Assembly (NCBI GenBank): GCA_049657775.1 | Contig: JBASNZ010000089.1 | Span: 1 to 25,056, forward strand | Length of the DNA stretch: 25,056 nt | Direction of reading: 5' to 3' | Source: JBASNZ01 sp049657775 | GTDB taxonomy: Bacteria > Actinomycetota > Coriobacteriia > Anaerosomatales > Anaerosomataceae | In this document: piece after piece, positions 15,616 through 23,107 of the stretch | Layout: the number at the start of each line of letters is the position of its first letter | Numbering within the stretch: the stretch's first letter is position 1 | Position numbers and translations under genes: made by a program | Notes under the pieces: generated by a model | Databases searched by the model: none | Told to the model about the DNA's origin: nothing | Seen by the model: only the letters and a program-made list of their open reading frames with translations

Positions 15616-16536
15616 GTGAGCGTTCCCATCGAACGCGGAGCCCGTGGGCCTGCTGTCGAGGACATCCAGAAGCGTCTGTTGCGCCTGGGCTACCAGCTCG
15701 GTTCGTCGGGCGTGGATGGGGTCTTCCTTGGCGAGACGCTTGAGGCTGTTCGCGCCTTCCAGCGCACGCGATCGATCGCCGTTGACGGCGTGGTCGGTCC
15801 CGAGACCTGGTCCGCGCTTGTCGACGCCACGTTCACGCTGGGCGACCGACTGCTCTATCTCAAGTACCCCTTCTTCCACGGCGCCGACGTGAAGACGCTG
15901 CAGGGCGCCCTCAACGTGCTCGGCTTCGCGTGCGGGTCCTCCGATGGCATATTCGGCGCGTTCACCGAGCGCGCCGTCCGCGAATTCCAGCTCAACACCG
16001 GCCAACCGGCCGATGGCATCGTCGGTACCGACACGGTCCGCGCGGTCATGCGCTTGCAGCACGTGTGGCTTGGCAAGGATCCGACATCACCGGTCGCCCT
16101 TGCCGTGGCTCCCGCGCGGGCCTCGGACGTTCTCGCGCGGACGAGAATCACCGTGCACTACTCCGACGAGCAGGGACGTTTGCTGGGAGAGCGCCTCTCC
16201 AATCTGGCACGAGCCACCGAGCCGTCGGCGCGGGTCGAGGTGATCGCGGGCCCGTCCGATGCCGATAGCGATGTCCGACTGCACATCGGATCTTCGGTTG
16301 CCGAGCACCGCCCGGGGATACCCGTGGTGAGCGTCGGTGACGTCGACGACGAGGGCGTGGAGGCCAGGCTTGTCACCGCTCTCGCGGGCGTTGAGACGTG
16401 TCCCGAGGTGGTCATCGAGGTCACCGAGCCCGTGTACGGGGAGCGCGAGATGCAGCGCCTTACGGTCCAGCTGCTCGATGCGGTGTGCTCGGCGTTTGGG
16501 CCGGACGGGGTGTCCGTGGTATCATTGCGCGTCTGA
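15616..16536 (+). CDS. CwlM-like protein with two peptidoglycan-binding domains
   Basis: A 306-residue protein with no signal peptide or membrane helix. Two PG_binding_1 domains are seen, at about 8-70 (AVEDIQKRLLRLGYQLG, VDGVFLGETLEAVRAFQ, VDGVVGPETWSAL) and 85-148 (DVKTLQGALNVLGFACG, SDGIFGAFTERAVREFQ, PADGIVGTDTVRAV), joined by the linker TFTLGDRLLYL. The C-terminal part (about 158-306) resembles the amidase_3 position of CwlM-type proteins, but no zinc-ligand His/Glu pattern is visible. In mycobacteria CwlM is a cytoplasmic, non-catalytic regulator of peptidoglycan precursor synthesis; a related role here is inference from architecture. GTG 15616 is chosen (GGAG at 15604-15607, 8 bases upstream); GTG 15607 is the alternative. 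The next gene is a cell-wall hydrolase. Confidence 0.85.
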   Translation: MSVPIERGARGPAVEDIQKRLLRLGYQLGSSGVDGVFLGETLEAVRAFQRTRSIAVDGVVGPETWSALVDATFTLGDRLLYLKYPFFHGADVKTLQGALNVLGFACGSSDGIFGAFTERAVREFQLNTGQPADGIVGTDTVRAVMRLQHVWLGKDPTSPVALAVAPARASDVLARTRITVHYSDEQGRLLGERLSNLARATEPSARVEVIAGPSDADSDVRLHIGSSVAEHRPGIPVVSVGDVDDEGVEARLVTALAGVETCPEVVIEVTEPVYGEREMQRLTVQLLDAVCSAFGPDGVSVVSLRV

Positions 16537-16558
16537 CGTACACTCCGGAACCTGCGTT

Positions 16559-16574
16559 AGGAGGGTCCGAACTG
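16559..16574 (+). promoter_or_regulatory. Ribosome-binding site deciding a CTG start
   Basis: AGGAGGG at 16559-16565 is a near-perfect Shine-Dalgarno site. No ATG, GTG or TTG in the NlpC/P60 frame follows it before the signal peptide; the in-frame codon 6 bases downstream is CTG (16572-16574), followed by ATA. Upstream in-frame starts lie well inside the preceding gene, and the first in-frame GTG/ATG downstream fall in the middle of the hydrophobic core. CTG is the best start. Confidence 0.6.
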
Positions 16575-17582
16575 ATAGCACGAAACCTCAAAACACCCGT
16601 TTGTCTTCTGCTTGCCATTGTGCTGATGCTTGGCGTACCCGCCGCGGCCACCGCTGCTCCGGTAGACACCAAGCGAGCGCAGGCCGTTCGCGTGCAGGCT
16701 CAGGTCGAGGTCCTCGACAACAAGCTCGAGATCGCCGCCGAGGAGTACAACGAGGCCAACTCGAGTTACCAGGCGGTCACTGCCAACGTCAAGAAGACCG
16801 AGGCGAAGCTCAAGAAGCTCACCGCGAGGCAGAAAGAGCTCCAGGGGCACCTGGACGTTCGCGTCGACGGCATGTATCGCACCGGCCCCCTGGGATTCCT
16901 CGAGTTGCTGCTGGGAGCGTCGAGCTTCGAGGAGTTCTCGACCACGTGGGACATGCTCTCGGCCATGAACGAGCAGGATGCCCAGGACGTTGCCGAGCTC
17001 AAGACCATGCGTAGCGAGGTGGCGGCCGCCCAGGCACAGCTCAAGAAGGACCAGGCGAAGGCCAAGACGGAACGCGACACGATGCTCGCCCGCAAGAAGT
17101 CCATCGATTCGCAGCTCGCCGACCGCAAGAAGATGCTCGCGGGGCTCGAGTCCGAGATCGAACGTCTCCAGGCCGAAGAGGCCGAGCGGGAGCGTCGCAG
17201 CTGGACTCCTCCTGACTACGGGAACCCCACAAAGGCGCCGCGCGGTTCTGTCGTCGCCATCGCACTTACCAAGCTCGGTGCGCCCTACAGTTGGGGAGCT
17301 TCAGGTCCCAACTCCTTCGACTGCAGCGGATTCACCATGTGGGTGTACGCTCAGGTCGGCGTGAGCCTGCCGCACAGTTCTCGCGCACAGATCGGCGTTG
17401 GCGAGCGCGTTTCCCGCGCCAACCTCAAGCCCGGTGATCTCGTCTTCTTCGGCGCCAGCCGGATCCATCACGTTGGCATCTACGTTGGCGACAATCGCTA
17501 CATCCACGCGCCTCACACCGGCGACGTGGTCAAGATCTCAAGCATGGACAGGAGCGACTACGCGGGGGCGTGTCGCCCGTAG
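16572..17582 (+). CDS. Secreted coiled-coil NlpC/P60 peptidoglycan hydrolase
   Basis: A RipA/CwlO-type endopeptidase that cleaves peptide stems in the cell wall. Starting at CTG, the 336-residue product has a signal peptide (IARNLKTPVCLLLAIVLMLG, cleavage near ATAAP), a long coiled coil (about 35-215, rich in K/E/A, interrupted by a short LGFLELLLGASSFEEF hinge) and an NlpC/P60 domain from about 225. The catalytic cysteine is Cys251 (NSFDCSGF), the histidine His300 (HHVGIYVG) and the third polar residue His312 (IHAP). The coiled coil with the hinge is typical of hydrolases held inactive until activated, often by FtsEX, but no ftsEX is in the window. It lies 35 bases after the CwlM-like gene. 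Confidence 0.93.
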   Translation: MIARNLKTPVCLLLAIVLMLGVPAAATAAPVDTKRAQAVRVQAQVEVLDNKLEIAAEEYNEANSSYQAVTANVKKTEAKLKKLTARQKELQGHLDVRVDGMYRTGPLGFLELLLGASSFEEFSTTWDMLSAMNEQDAQDVAELKTMRSEVAAAQAQLKKDQAKAKTERDTMLARKKSIDSQLADRKKMLAGLESEIERLQAEEAERERRSWTPPDYGNPTKAPRGSVVAIALTKLGAPYSWGASGPNSFDCSGFTMWVYAQVGVSLPHSSRAQIGVGERVSRANLKPGDLVFFGASRIHHVGIYVGDNRYIHAPHTGDVVKISSMDRSDYAGACRP

Positions 17583-17636
17583 CACGATGCGCGCCGGTAC
17601 GCGCACGAAGGTTTGTCGGGGGAGGGGCACGAGGGG

Positions 17637-18854
17637 ATGTCGGCTTCAGGGCTTCTGACGCCGCTGCGCTCTAAAGACTACCGCATGTTGTGGCTCGCGC
17701 AGCTCGTCTCAGTCATCGGTGACAAGGTGCACCAGATCGCGATGAGCGTGATGGTGTACAAGGTCACGGGTTCCCTCATGCATGTGGGCATCATGCTGGC
17801 GATCACTACGTTGCCGGCGGTGCTCTTCGGTATGGCCGCGGGTGTGTTCGTCGATCGCTGGGACCGCCGACTCACGATGGTCGTCTCGGACCTGCTCCGC
17901 GCCGCGATCGTCCTGAGCATCCCGTGGCTCGTCCGGTTGGGGATGCCGTTCTTCTACCTCGCGGCCTTCTCCGTCGCCACGGTGTCGCTGTTCTTCGAAC
18001 CCGCGCGACTCTCGCTCATCCCCGACATCGTCGAGCGCGATGAGTTGATGGCGGCCAACTCGCTCGACAACGTCACCACGTCGGTGTCCGAACTGCTTGG
18101 TCTCGCCTTTGGGGCGGGTCTGGTGTCGATGATCGGCGTGTCCTCGGCGTTCGTCTTCGACGGTGTCACGTTCCTGGTCTCAGCACGGTTCGTCGCACTC
18201 CTCTCAAAGCGGAAACGTGCGGTGGTAGAGGGTGAGCCGACGGAGCGCTTCTCCGGACAACTCGGTCGCGGCCTGAGGCACATCGGTGAGCAGCCGGTCC
18301 TTCGCGAGTTGGTGGTGGTCTACTCGCTTGCCGCTGCCGGGATCGCCGCCTCGATCACGGCCGTCAACGGCCTTGCGCTCGAGCGCTTCGGTACCGGCGC
18401 CGTAGACGAACGGGCGGTCGGCCTTGCGATCCTGGACTCGGCGATCACAGTCGGACTGCTGCTTGGGAGCGTGAGCGTCGGCCAGAGCGGGGTCGGCAAC
18501 GCCGGGCGCAAGTTCCTTGCAAGTCTGGGGGTCTTCGGGCTTGCGTTCGCGCTCGTCGCGCTTGCACCAACGCTTCCGCTTGCGATGCCGCTTCTTGTGG
18601 TCGGCGGCGTAGCGAACATGTGGTTCTACATCCCGGGCGCCACCATCATCCAGCGCACGTCCAGGGCCGATTACCTCGGTCGTGTGTTTGCGGCCAAGAA
18701 CGCTCTGTCGCGTGTTGCCACCGTGGCCGGGTTCCTTATCTCGGGCATCATGGCCGAGCGGCTGGGCCTTCCCGTGACCGTCGCCATCATCGGAGCCAGC
18801 ATCGTTGCGGTCTCTCTCTTCGGTTGGTCGCGCGGCGCGCTACGCAACGCCTAA
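17637..18854 (+). CDS. MFS transporter (EntS/MFS_3-like exporter)
   Basis: A 405-residue integral membrane protein of the major facilitator superfamily with about 12 hydrophobic helices. It starts LLTPLRSKDYRMLWLAQLVS, the opening typical of EntS/Bcr-like exporters, and has the loop-2/3 signature FVDRWDRRLTMVVSDLLRA (about residues 72-90), then FEPARLSLIPDIV and ELMAANSLDN, both conserved in the MFS_3 group. The central cytoplasmic loop is basic (LLSKRKRAVVEG). ATG 17637 is chosen because GGAGGGG (17621-17627) lies 9 bases upstream; a TTG at 17613 is less likely. The substrate is unknown. It is unrelated in function to its neighbours as far as can be seen. Confidence 0.9.
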   Translation: MSASGLLTPLRSKDYRMLWLAQLVSVIGDKVHQIAMSVMVYKVTGSLMHVGIMLAITTLPAVLFGMAAGVFVDRWDRRLTMVVSDLLRAAIVLSIPWLVRLGMPFFYLAAFSVATVSLFFEPARLSLIPDIVERDELMAANSLDNVTTSVSELLGLAFGAGLVSMIGVSSAFVFDGVTFLVSARFVALLSKRKRAVVEGEPTERFSGQLGRGLRHIGEQPVLRELVVVYSLAAAGIAASITAVNGLALERFGTGAVDERAVGLAILDSAITVGLLLGSVSVGQSGVGNAGRKFLASLGVFGLAFALVALAPTLPLAMPLLVVGGVANMWFYIPGATIIQRTSRADYLGRVFAAKNALSRVATVAGFLISGIMAERLGLPVTVAIIGASIVAVSLFGWSRGALRNA

Positions 18855-18939
18855 CGCTCCTCGAGTTACCACGAGCACGCCTCCGTGCGGTATCCTCTGG
18901 TTGTGTGACCAGACTGCGACTCGATTGTGGTGACGATGC

Positions 18940-20043
18940 ATGGCTGACATTGACGGCTTGCTCAAGCTGATGTCCGACCGTGGCAGCTCCGACCTGCACC
19001 TCAAGGTCGGTAGTCCGCCTGCCGTGCGACTCAACGCGAAGCTCGTGGTCATGCGCGATCTGCCGGTGCTGAGTGCCGACGCGACCCGATCACTCGCGCT
19101 GGGCATGATGGACGACCGTCAGAAGGAGTCGTTCGAGAATCACCGCGAGATCGACTTCGCCTACTCGCTGTCCGGTGTCGGGCGGTTCCGGGTCAACGTC
19201 TTCCACCAGCGCGGCAGCGTGGGGATAACCCTCAGGCGCGTCTCGACGGACCGTGCATCGATCGAGGACCTGGGCCTGCCGGCGGTCGTTCGCCGGCTCG
19301 CCGACGAACCGCGCGGGCTTGTTCTGGTCACAGGAACCGCCGGGTCTGGAAAGACGACCACGTTGGCGGCGATGATCGACCACATCAATCACACGCGCGA
19401 GGGTCACATCGTGACCATCGAGGACCCGATCGAGGTCCTGCACCAGGATGACAAGTGCATCATCAACCAGCGCGAGATCGGCATCGATACCGAGAGCTAC
19501 GCGGAGGCGTTGCGCCATGTCGTGCGACAAGACCCCGATGTGGTCCTCATCGGTGAGATGCGCGACCACGAAACGGTCTCGGCGGCACTCACCGCGGCGG
19601 AGATCGGAAACCTCGTGCTCTCGACGCTTCACACCATCGACGCGACCGAGACGATCAACCGCATCATCGACTTCTTCCCGCCCTACCAGCAGAAGCAGAT
19701 CCGCCTCATGCTGGCCTCTACCCTCAAGGGCATTGTGTCGCTGCGGCTCATCCCGTCGATCAACGGCGGTCTGGTTCCGGCTGTCGAAGTGCTCGTGATG
19801 ACCGGAACGATACGCGAGTACATCATCGATTCCGAGAAGACGTATATGATTCGCGACGCGATGGACGACGGCGAGTACTACGGGATGCAGACGTTCGACA
19901 AGAGTCTGCTCTCGCTGTACCAGCAGGGTCGGATCACGCTCGATGACGCGACGGCGATGGCTGCAAACGCGCACGACTTCAAGATCAAGGTCCGCCAGCT
20001 GGGCATCGGTGCCGAGACCGCAGCTCAGACCGGCATCTACTGA
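18940..20043 (+). CDS. pilT: Type IV pilus retraction ATPase PilT
   Basis: PilT is the hexameric cytoplasmic ATPase that disassembles type IV pili and drives twitching. The 367-residue product has the N-terminal PAS-like part (SSDLHLKVGSPPAVRLNAKL), Walker A GTAGSGKTT (132-140), the Asp box VTIEDPIEVLH (158-168), Walker B DVVLIGEMRD (200-209), and the His box STLHTIDATETINRI (228-242). Length fits PilT, not the larger PilB. The usual PilT C-terminal AIRNLIRE motif is changed to TGTIREYIID. The 3' end overlaps the end of the convergent radical SAM gene by 7 bases. No pilin or pilB/pilC gene is in the window. It may be the output of the nearby chemotaxis-type system, but this is inference. Confidence 0.93.
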   Translation: MADIDGLLKLMSDRGSSDLHLKVGSPPAVRLNAKLVVMRDLPVLSADATRSLALGMMDDRQKESFENHREIDFAYSLSGVGRFRVNVFHQRGSVGITLRRVSTDRASIEDLGLPAVVRRLADEPRGLVLVTGTAGSGKTTTLAAMIDHINHTREGHIVTIEDPIEVLHQDDKCIINQREIGIDTESYAEALRHVVRQDPDVVLIGEMRDHETVSAALTAAEIGNLVLSTLHTIDATETINRIIDFFPPYQQKQIRLMLASTLKGIVSLRLIPSINGGLVPAVEVLVMTGTIREYIIDSEKTYMIRDAMDDGEYYGMQTFDKSLLSLYQQGRITLDDATAMAANAHDFKIKVRQLGIGAETAAQTGIY

Positions 20044-21500
20044 CGCTCGCCCAGCTTGAGGTCGGCGAAGATAGCGTTGACCTCGTCCGGCATCTTGCCG
20101 AGCCCGCCCATGAACTGCTTGAGGTACGAGTTCTCCATCAGCAACTTCATGGTGACCATGAAGTAGTCGCGCTTGAATGTGGACATGGTCGGCACGGTCT
20201 TGAGCTTACCCATGTAGAACCGTCGGTAGCAGTCGATGACCTGCTTCATCAACTCGTCCGTCGTCATCGCCGTCGGCTTCACCACGGGCGCCACCAGGTT
20301 GTAGTCCTCGTAGTCCCAGCTCACGATATAGGGTTTGAGGTCCTCATACATGTCGGCATACGGCCACGGGGCGATCGTGAGGAAGAACGCCAGGTCCGGG
20401 TTGTAATGCTGGGCCAGCTGGAACGTGGCTTCGATCGTCTCGGGCGTGTCGTTGGGAAGCCCCAGGACAAGGCTCGTCTCGGTGATGATCTCGTTTTGGT
20501 TGAGCAGGTCGAGGGAGCGCTTGCCCATCTGCACCGACGTGTTCTTCTTGAACAAGTCGAGCGTGGCCTGGTCGGTTCGCTCGACGCCGACGTACACGTG
20601 GTCCACGTTCGCTTGCCGGTAGCGGGGGATGAGCGCCTCGTCTCGCAGGATGTCGTCGACCCGGGTCTCCATGAGGATGTCGGTCCCGACCTCACGTTCG
20701 ATGAGCAGGTCGAGCAGCCGGTGCCAGCGCGCCTCGTCGAGCGTGGGAGTCTCGTCCGAGAACATCACCACGCCCACGTCAAAGCGGTCGCGGAGCATTT
20801 CCAGCTCGGCGATGACATTCTCGGGACTGCGGGCCCGCCACGAACGCTGCCAGAACACCTGCTGGCTGCAGAAGGTGCACGACTGATCGCACCCGCGCGA
20901 GGTGGAGACGATGGCGAGCTTCTTCTCGGGCAGCGGGTAGAAGCGGTAGATGTTCCAGTCGACGAGATCCCATGCTGTGGGAAGCGCGTCGAGATCGTGG
21001 ACGAACGGGCGCGCGGGCGTTGCGAACGGCGCGCCGTCACGGTTGTACGCGATCCCCTGCACCTTTGCGGGGTCGCCGCCTGCGTCGAGGCAGCGCATCA
21101 ATTCGGGTACCGTGACCTCGCCTTCTCCCCGCAGCACGAAGTCGACGACGTCTCCGTCGCGCTCCAGTACCTCGGACCACATGAAGTGCGCGTGCACGCC
21201 GCCCACCCCGGTTGTCACGCCGGGCAACGTGTCCTTGGCGACCTTGAGCAGCCTCATGCCCGCGGGATAGCTGGGTGTGTAGCAGCTGGTGAGCACGACG
21301 TCCGGCCGCATGCGCTCAAGTTCTCGCGCGATATCCTCCAGGTCGTGATTCATGGTCATCGCGTCGTAGATGATGGGCTCGAAGCCTGCCTCGCGAAGCG
21401 CGCCGGCCATGTAGACGAAGGCGACATTGGGCCACGAACCGGCGGTTTCGACGACACCGCTATGATAGGGTGGCGTGACCAGGGCGATGCGACGGTACAT
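20037..21500 (-). CDS. B12-binding radical SAM protein (BchE-like family)
   Basis: A 487-residue protein with an N-terminal cobalamin-binding domain (about 5-140: IALVTPPY, AGALREAGFEPIIYDA, PDVVLTSCYTPSYPAG, TGVGGVHAHF) and a radical SAM core from about 195 with STSRGCDQSCTFC (Cys204, Cys208, Cys211). The B12 domain lacks the DxHxxG base-off motif, as in BchE and related enzymes. Later motifs are MFSDETPTLD (about 249-258), DILMETRVDDILRDE, YVGVERTDQATL and TSLVLGLPNDTPE. The C-terminal part (about 380-487) is helical and of unknown role. Members catalyse methylations, cyclisations or rearrangements on diverse substrates; the substrate here cannot be told. The ATG has GGGGAGG 5-7 bases upstream. 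It is divergent from the sigma factor gene and convergent with pilT. Confidence 0.92.
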   Translation of the reverse strand: MYRRIALVTPPYHSGVVETAGSWPNVAFVYMAGALREAGFEPIIYDAMTMNHDLEDIARELERMRPDVVLTSCYTPSYPAGMRLLKVAKDTLPGVTTGVGGVHAHFMWSEVLERDGDVVDFVLRGEGEVTVPELMRCLDAGGDPAKVQGIAYNRDGAPFATPARPFVHDLDALPTAWDLVDWNIYRFYPLPEKKLAIVSTSRGCDQSCTFCSQQVFWQRSWRARSPENVIAELEMLRDRFDVGVVMFSDETPTLDEARWHRLLDLLIEREVGTDILMETRVDDILRDEALIPRYRQANVDHVYVGVERTDQATLDLFKKNTSVQMGKRSLDLLNQNEIITETSLVLGLPNDTPETIEATFQLAQHYNPDLAFFLTIAPWPYADMYEDLKPYIVSWDYEDYNLVAPVVKPTAMTTDELMKQVIDCYRRFYMGKLKTVPTMSTFKRDYFMVTMKLLMENSYLKQFMGGLGKMPDEVNAIFADLKLGERQ

Positions 21501-21676
21501 AAACGACCTCCCCTTGGCAGTATGGCGCGCTTAGGAGCCCGTTGCTCCAGGTGTGCGGCCTGAGGTGCCGCGTGACCGATGGCGCTGGCCACTTCTTGGA
21601 TTCTATCATGCAGGCCGTATCGGTCCGTCGACGGGGAGCGTTTCAGTGCATGCAGGGATGACCGCAGAGGTGTGCG
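21501..21676. other. Divergent intergenic region between radical SAM and sigma factor genes
   Basis: 176 bases, one of the largest non-coding gaps in the window, holding the 5' ends of two divergent genes. It contains the radical SAM ribosome-binding site at its left end and the weak GAGGTG of the sigma gene at 21667-21672. A less GC-rich patch near 21594-21610 (TTGGATTCTATCATG) is a possible promoter core, with TATCAT on the + strand or TAGAAT on the - strand as -10 candidates, but neither has a convincing -35 partner. No gene or repeat was seen. Confidence 0.4.
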
Positions 21677-22240
21677 GTGACTGACAGGCACATTGAGAAG
21701 CTGATCGCGCGAGCGGTCGCTGGTGACGCGGCAGCGTTCGGCAAGCTCTACGACGATTACGTCGACCGCATCTACGCGTACGCCCGCAGCCGCGTGACCT
21801 CGCCGCACGACGCCGAGGACATCACGGAGACCGTCTTCCTCAAGGCGCTCGAAGCGATCTCGACGTACAACGACAGGGGACTGCCGTTCTCGGCCTGGCT
21901 GTTCCGGATCGCGCGCAACGTCATCATCGACAGGTATCGGCGTGACGGCCGCGCTCCTCAGGTCGTGGATATCTCGGCCGCGGAGTCGGTTCCGGCAACC
22001 GATCGCGTCGATGAGGCTGTGATGCTTCAGGTGGAGGCGGGCCGGATCCGCGAGGCCCTTGGCCACCTTACCGATGAGCAGGCGGCCGTGGTGGTCATGC
22101 GATTCATCTGGGACATGTCGCTCTCGGACGTGGCCAGTGCGCTGGGAAAGACGGAAGGCGGAATCAAGGCGATGCAGCATCGGGCACTGAGAATGCTCGC
22201 GAGCTTGCTCGCCGAGGAGAGTCACGATGAGCACGACTAA
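21677..22240 (+). CDS. ECF-type RNA polymerase sigma factor
   Basis: A 187-residue sigma-70 family protein with region 2 (about 18-85: FGKLYDDYVDRIYAYARSRV, AEDITETVFLKALEAI, and WLFRIARNVIIDRYRR) and region 4 (about 126-178: LTDEQAAVVVMRFIWDMSLS, VASALGKTEGGIKAMQHRAL). Regions 1 and 3 are absent, as in extracytoplasmic-function sigma factors. The start is GTG with a weak GAGGTG 4 bases upstream. Its last 14 bases overlap the following membrane-protein gene, so the two are translated together; that partner has the layout of an anti-sigma or effector protein, though it lacks a zinc anti-sigma motif. Regulated promoters cannot be told from the sequence. Confidence 0.93.
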   Translation: MTDRHIEKLIARAVAGDAAAFGKLYDDYVDRIYAYARSRVTSPHDAEDITETVFLKALEAISTYNDRGLPFSAWLFRIARNVIIDRYRRDGRAPQVVDISAAESVPATDRVDEAVMLQVEAGRIREALGHLTDEQAAVVVMRFIWDMSLSDVASALGKTEGGIKAMQHRALRMLASLLAEESHDEHD

Positions 22241-23045
22241 CGACATGGACGAACTCAACCCCGGGCTGCGCGCTCTCGCTGATGCGCTGCGCGACGCGCC
22301 CGAGCGCATGCCGCGTGCGGCACGCTCGGCTGCTCGTCGCCGCATCATGAAGGCCGCGCGGAGCGACGTGCGCTGGCGCGTTCAGCGGCTTGCGTTCGTT
22401 CGCACCGTCGCCGCGATGGCGACGTTCACGACCTTGCTCGGCGGGGTCTCGTACGCGGCCGGGTCGTCTCTTCCCGGAGATGCGCTCTATGGCCTCAAGC
22501 GGGGTACCGAGGATCTGGCTGTCGCGGTTCTGCCCCAAGGGGCGCTCGAGCGCGTTGTCCTTCTGCGGATCGCCGAACGGCGTGCCGAGGAGGTTTCCCG
22601 GCTCGCCTCGGGCGACGCGGGGCAGGGCCAGGTCGCGCCCGCCATCGAGCGGTTCCGGATCGCTGTACGGGCCGCCCTGGAAGCCGATGGCTCCGATAGC
22701 GATGACGCCGTGCAGGCCGAGCTGAGACTCCTCAGCCGCATCCACACCATGGCCGAGTCGATACAGAGCAGGCTCAGCGACGTCGTATCCGATGAGGCGG
22801 GCGCACCCACGCACGGACAGCCTGACGGTCAGCAAGAGACACGGCCGGGCACATCGCCGACAAGCCCTCAGGCGCCGTCTTCGGGAGGCTCGGCGACACC
22901 TGGCGGTGCGACGTCTCCGCCCGATACAGGATCGGGTAGCGGCACAGGCCCGGGCGATGGAGGCGCGGGCAGCGGCGGAGGTTCGGGGTCGGGGACGTCC
23001 GGCGGCACTCAGGGCTCCTCGGGAGGTTCTTCGGGCAAGCCGTAA
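22227..23045 (+). CDS. DUF5667-like membrane protein, possible anti-sigma factor
   Basis: A 272-residue protein overlapping the sigma gene by 14 bases. The N-terminal cytoplasmic part (about 1-58) is Arg-rich (AARSAARRRIMKAARSDVRW), followed by one transmembrane helix (about 59-79). Directly outside is the pattern SLPGDALYGLKRGTEDLAVA (81-100), typical of DUF5667 proteins in Actinomycetota, then helices to about 190. The last 80 residues are a low-complexity Gly/Ser/Pro/Thr tail that may span the cell wall. The HxxxCxxC zinc motif of many anti-sigma factors is missing. Genetic coupling suggests it controls, or is the effector of, the sigma factor; that is inference. Confidence 0.82.
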   Translation: MSTTNDMDELNPGLRALADALRDAPERMPRAARSAARRRIMKAARSDVRWRVQRLAFVRTVAAMATFTTLLGGVSYAAGSSLPGDALYGLKRGTEDLAVAVLPQGALERVVLLRIAERRAEEVSRLASGDAGQGQVAPAIERFRIAVRAALEADGSDSDDAVQAELRLLSRIHTMAESIQSRLSDVVSDEAGAPTHGQPDGQQETRPGTSPTSPQAPSSGGSATPGGATSPPDTGSGSGTGPGDGGAGSGGGSGSGTSGGTQGSSGGSSGKP

Positions 23046-23107
23046 CTTCCGTTCGTCATCGTTCGTTCCTACCTACGGACGGCACGGTCAACCGGAGGTG
23101 GAGACAG

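Noticed and set aside
20406..21563. Long open frame (385 codons) on the + strand opposite the radical SAM gene
   Set aside because: It is antisense to a gene with clear cluster and B12 motifs, has no domain pattern, and reflects the high-GC codon bias.
22815..23042. Gly/Ser-rich short repeats (for example GGCAGCGGCGGAGG-like units) as a DNA repeat element
   Set aside because: They are in-frame codons of a low-complexity protein tail, not an independent repeat or CRISPR.
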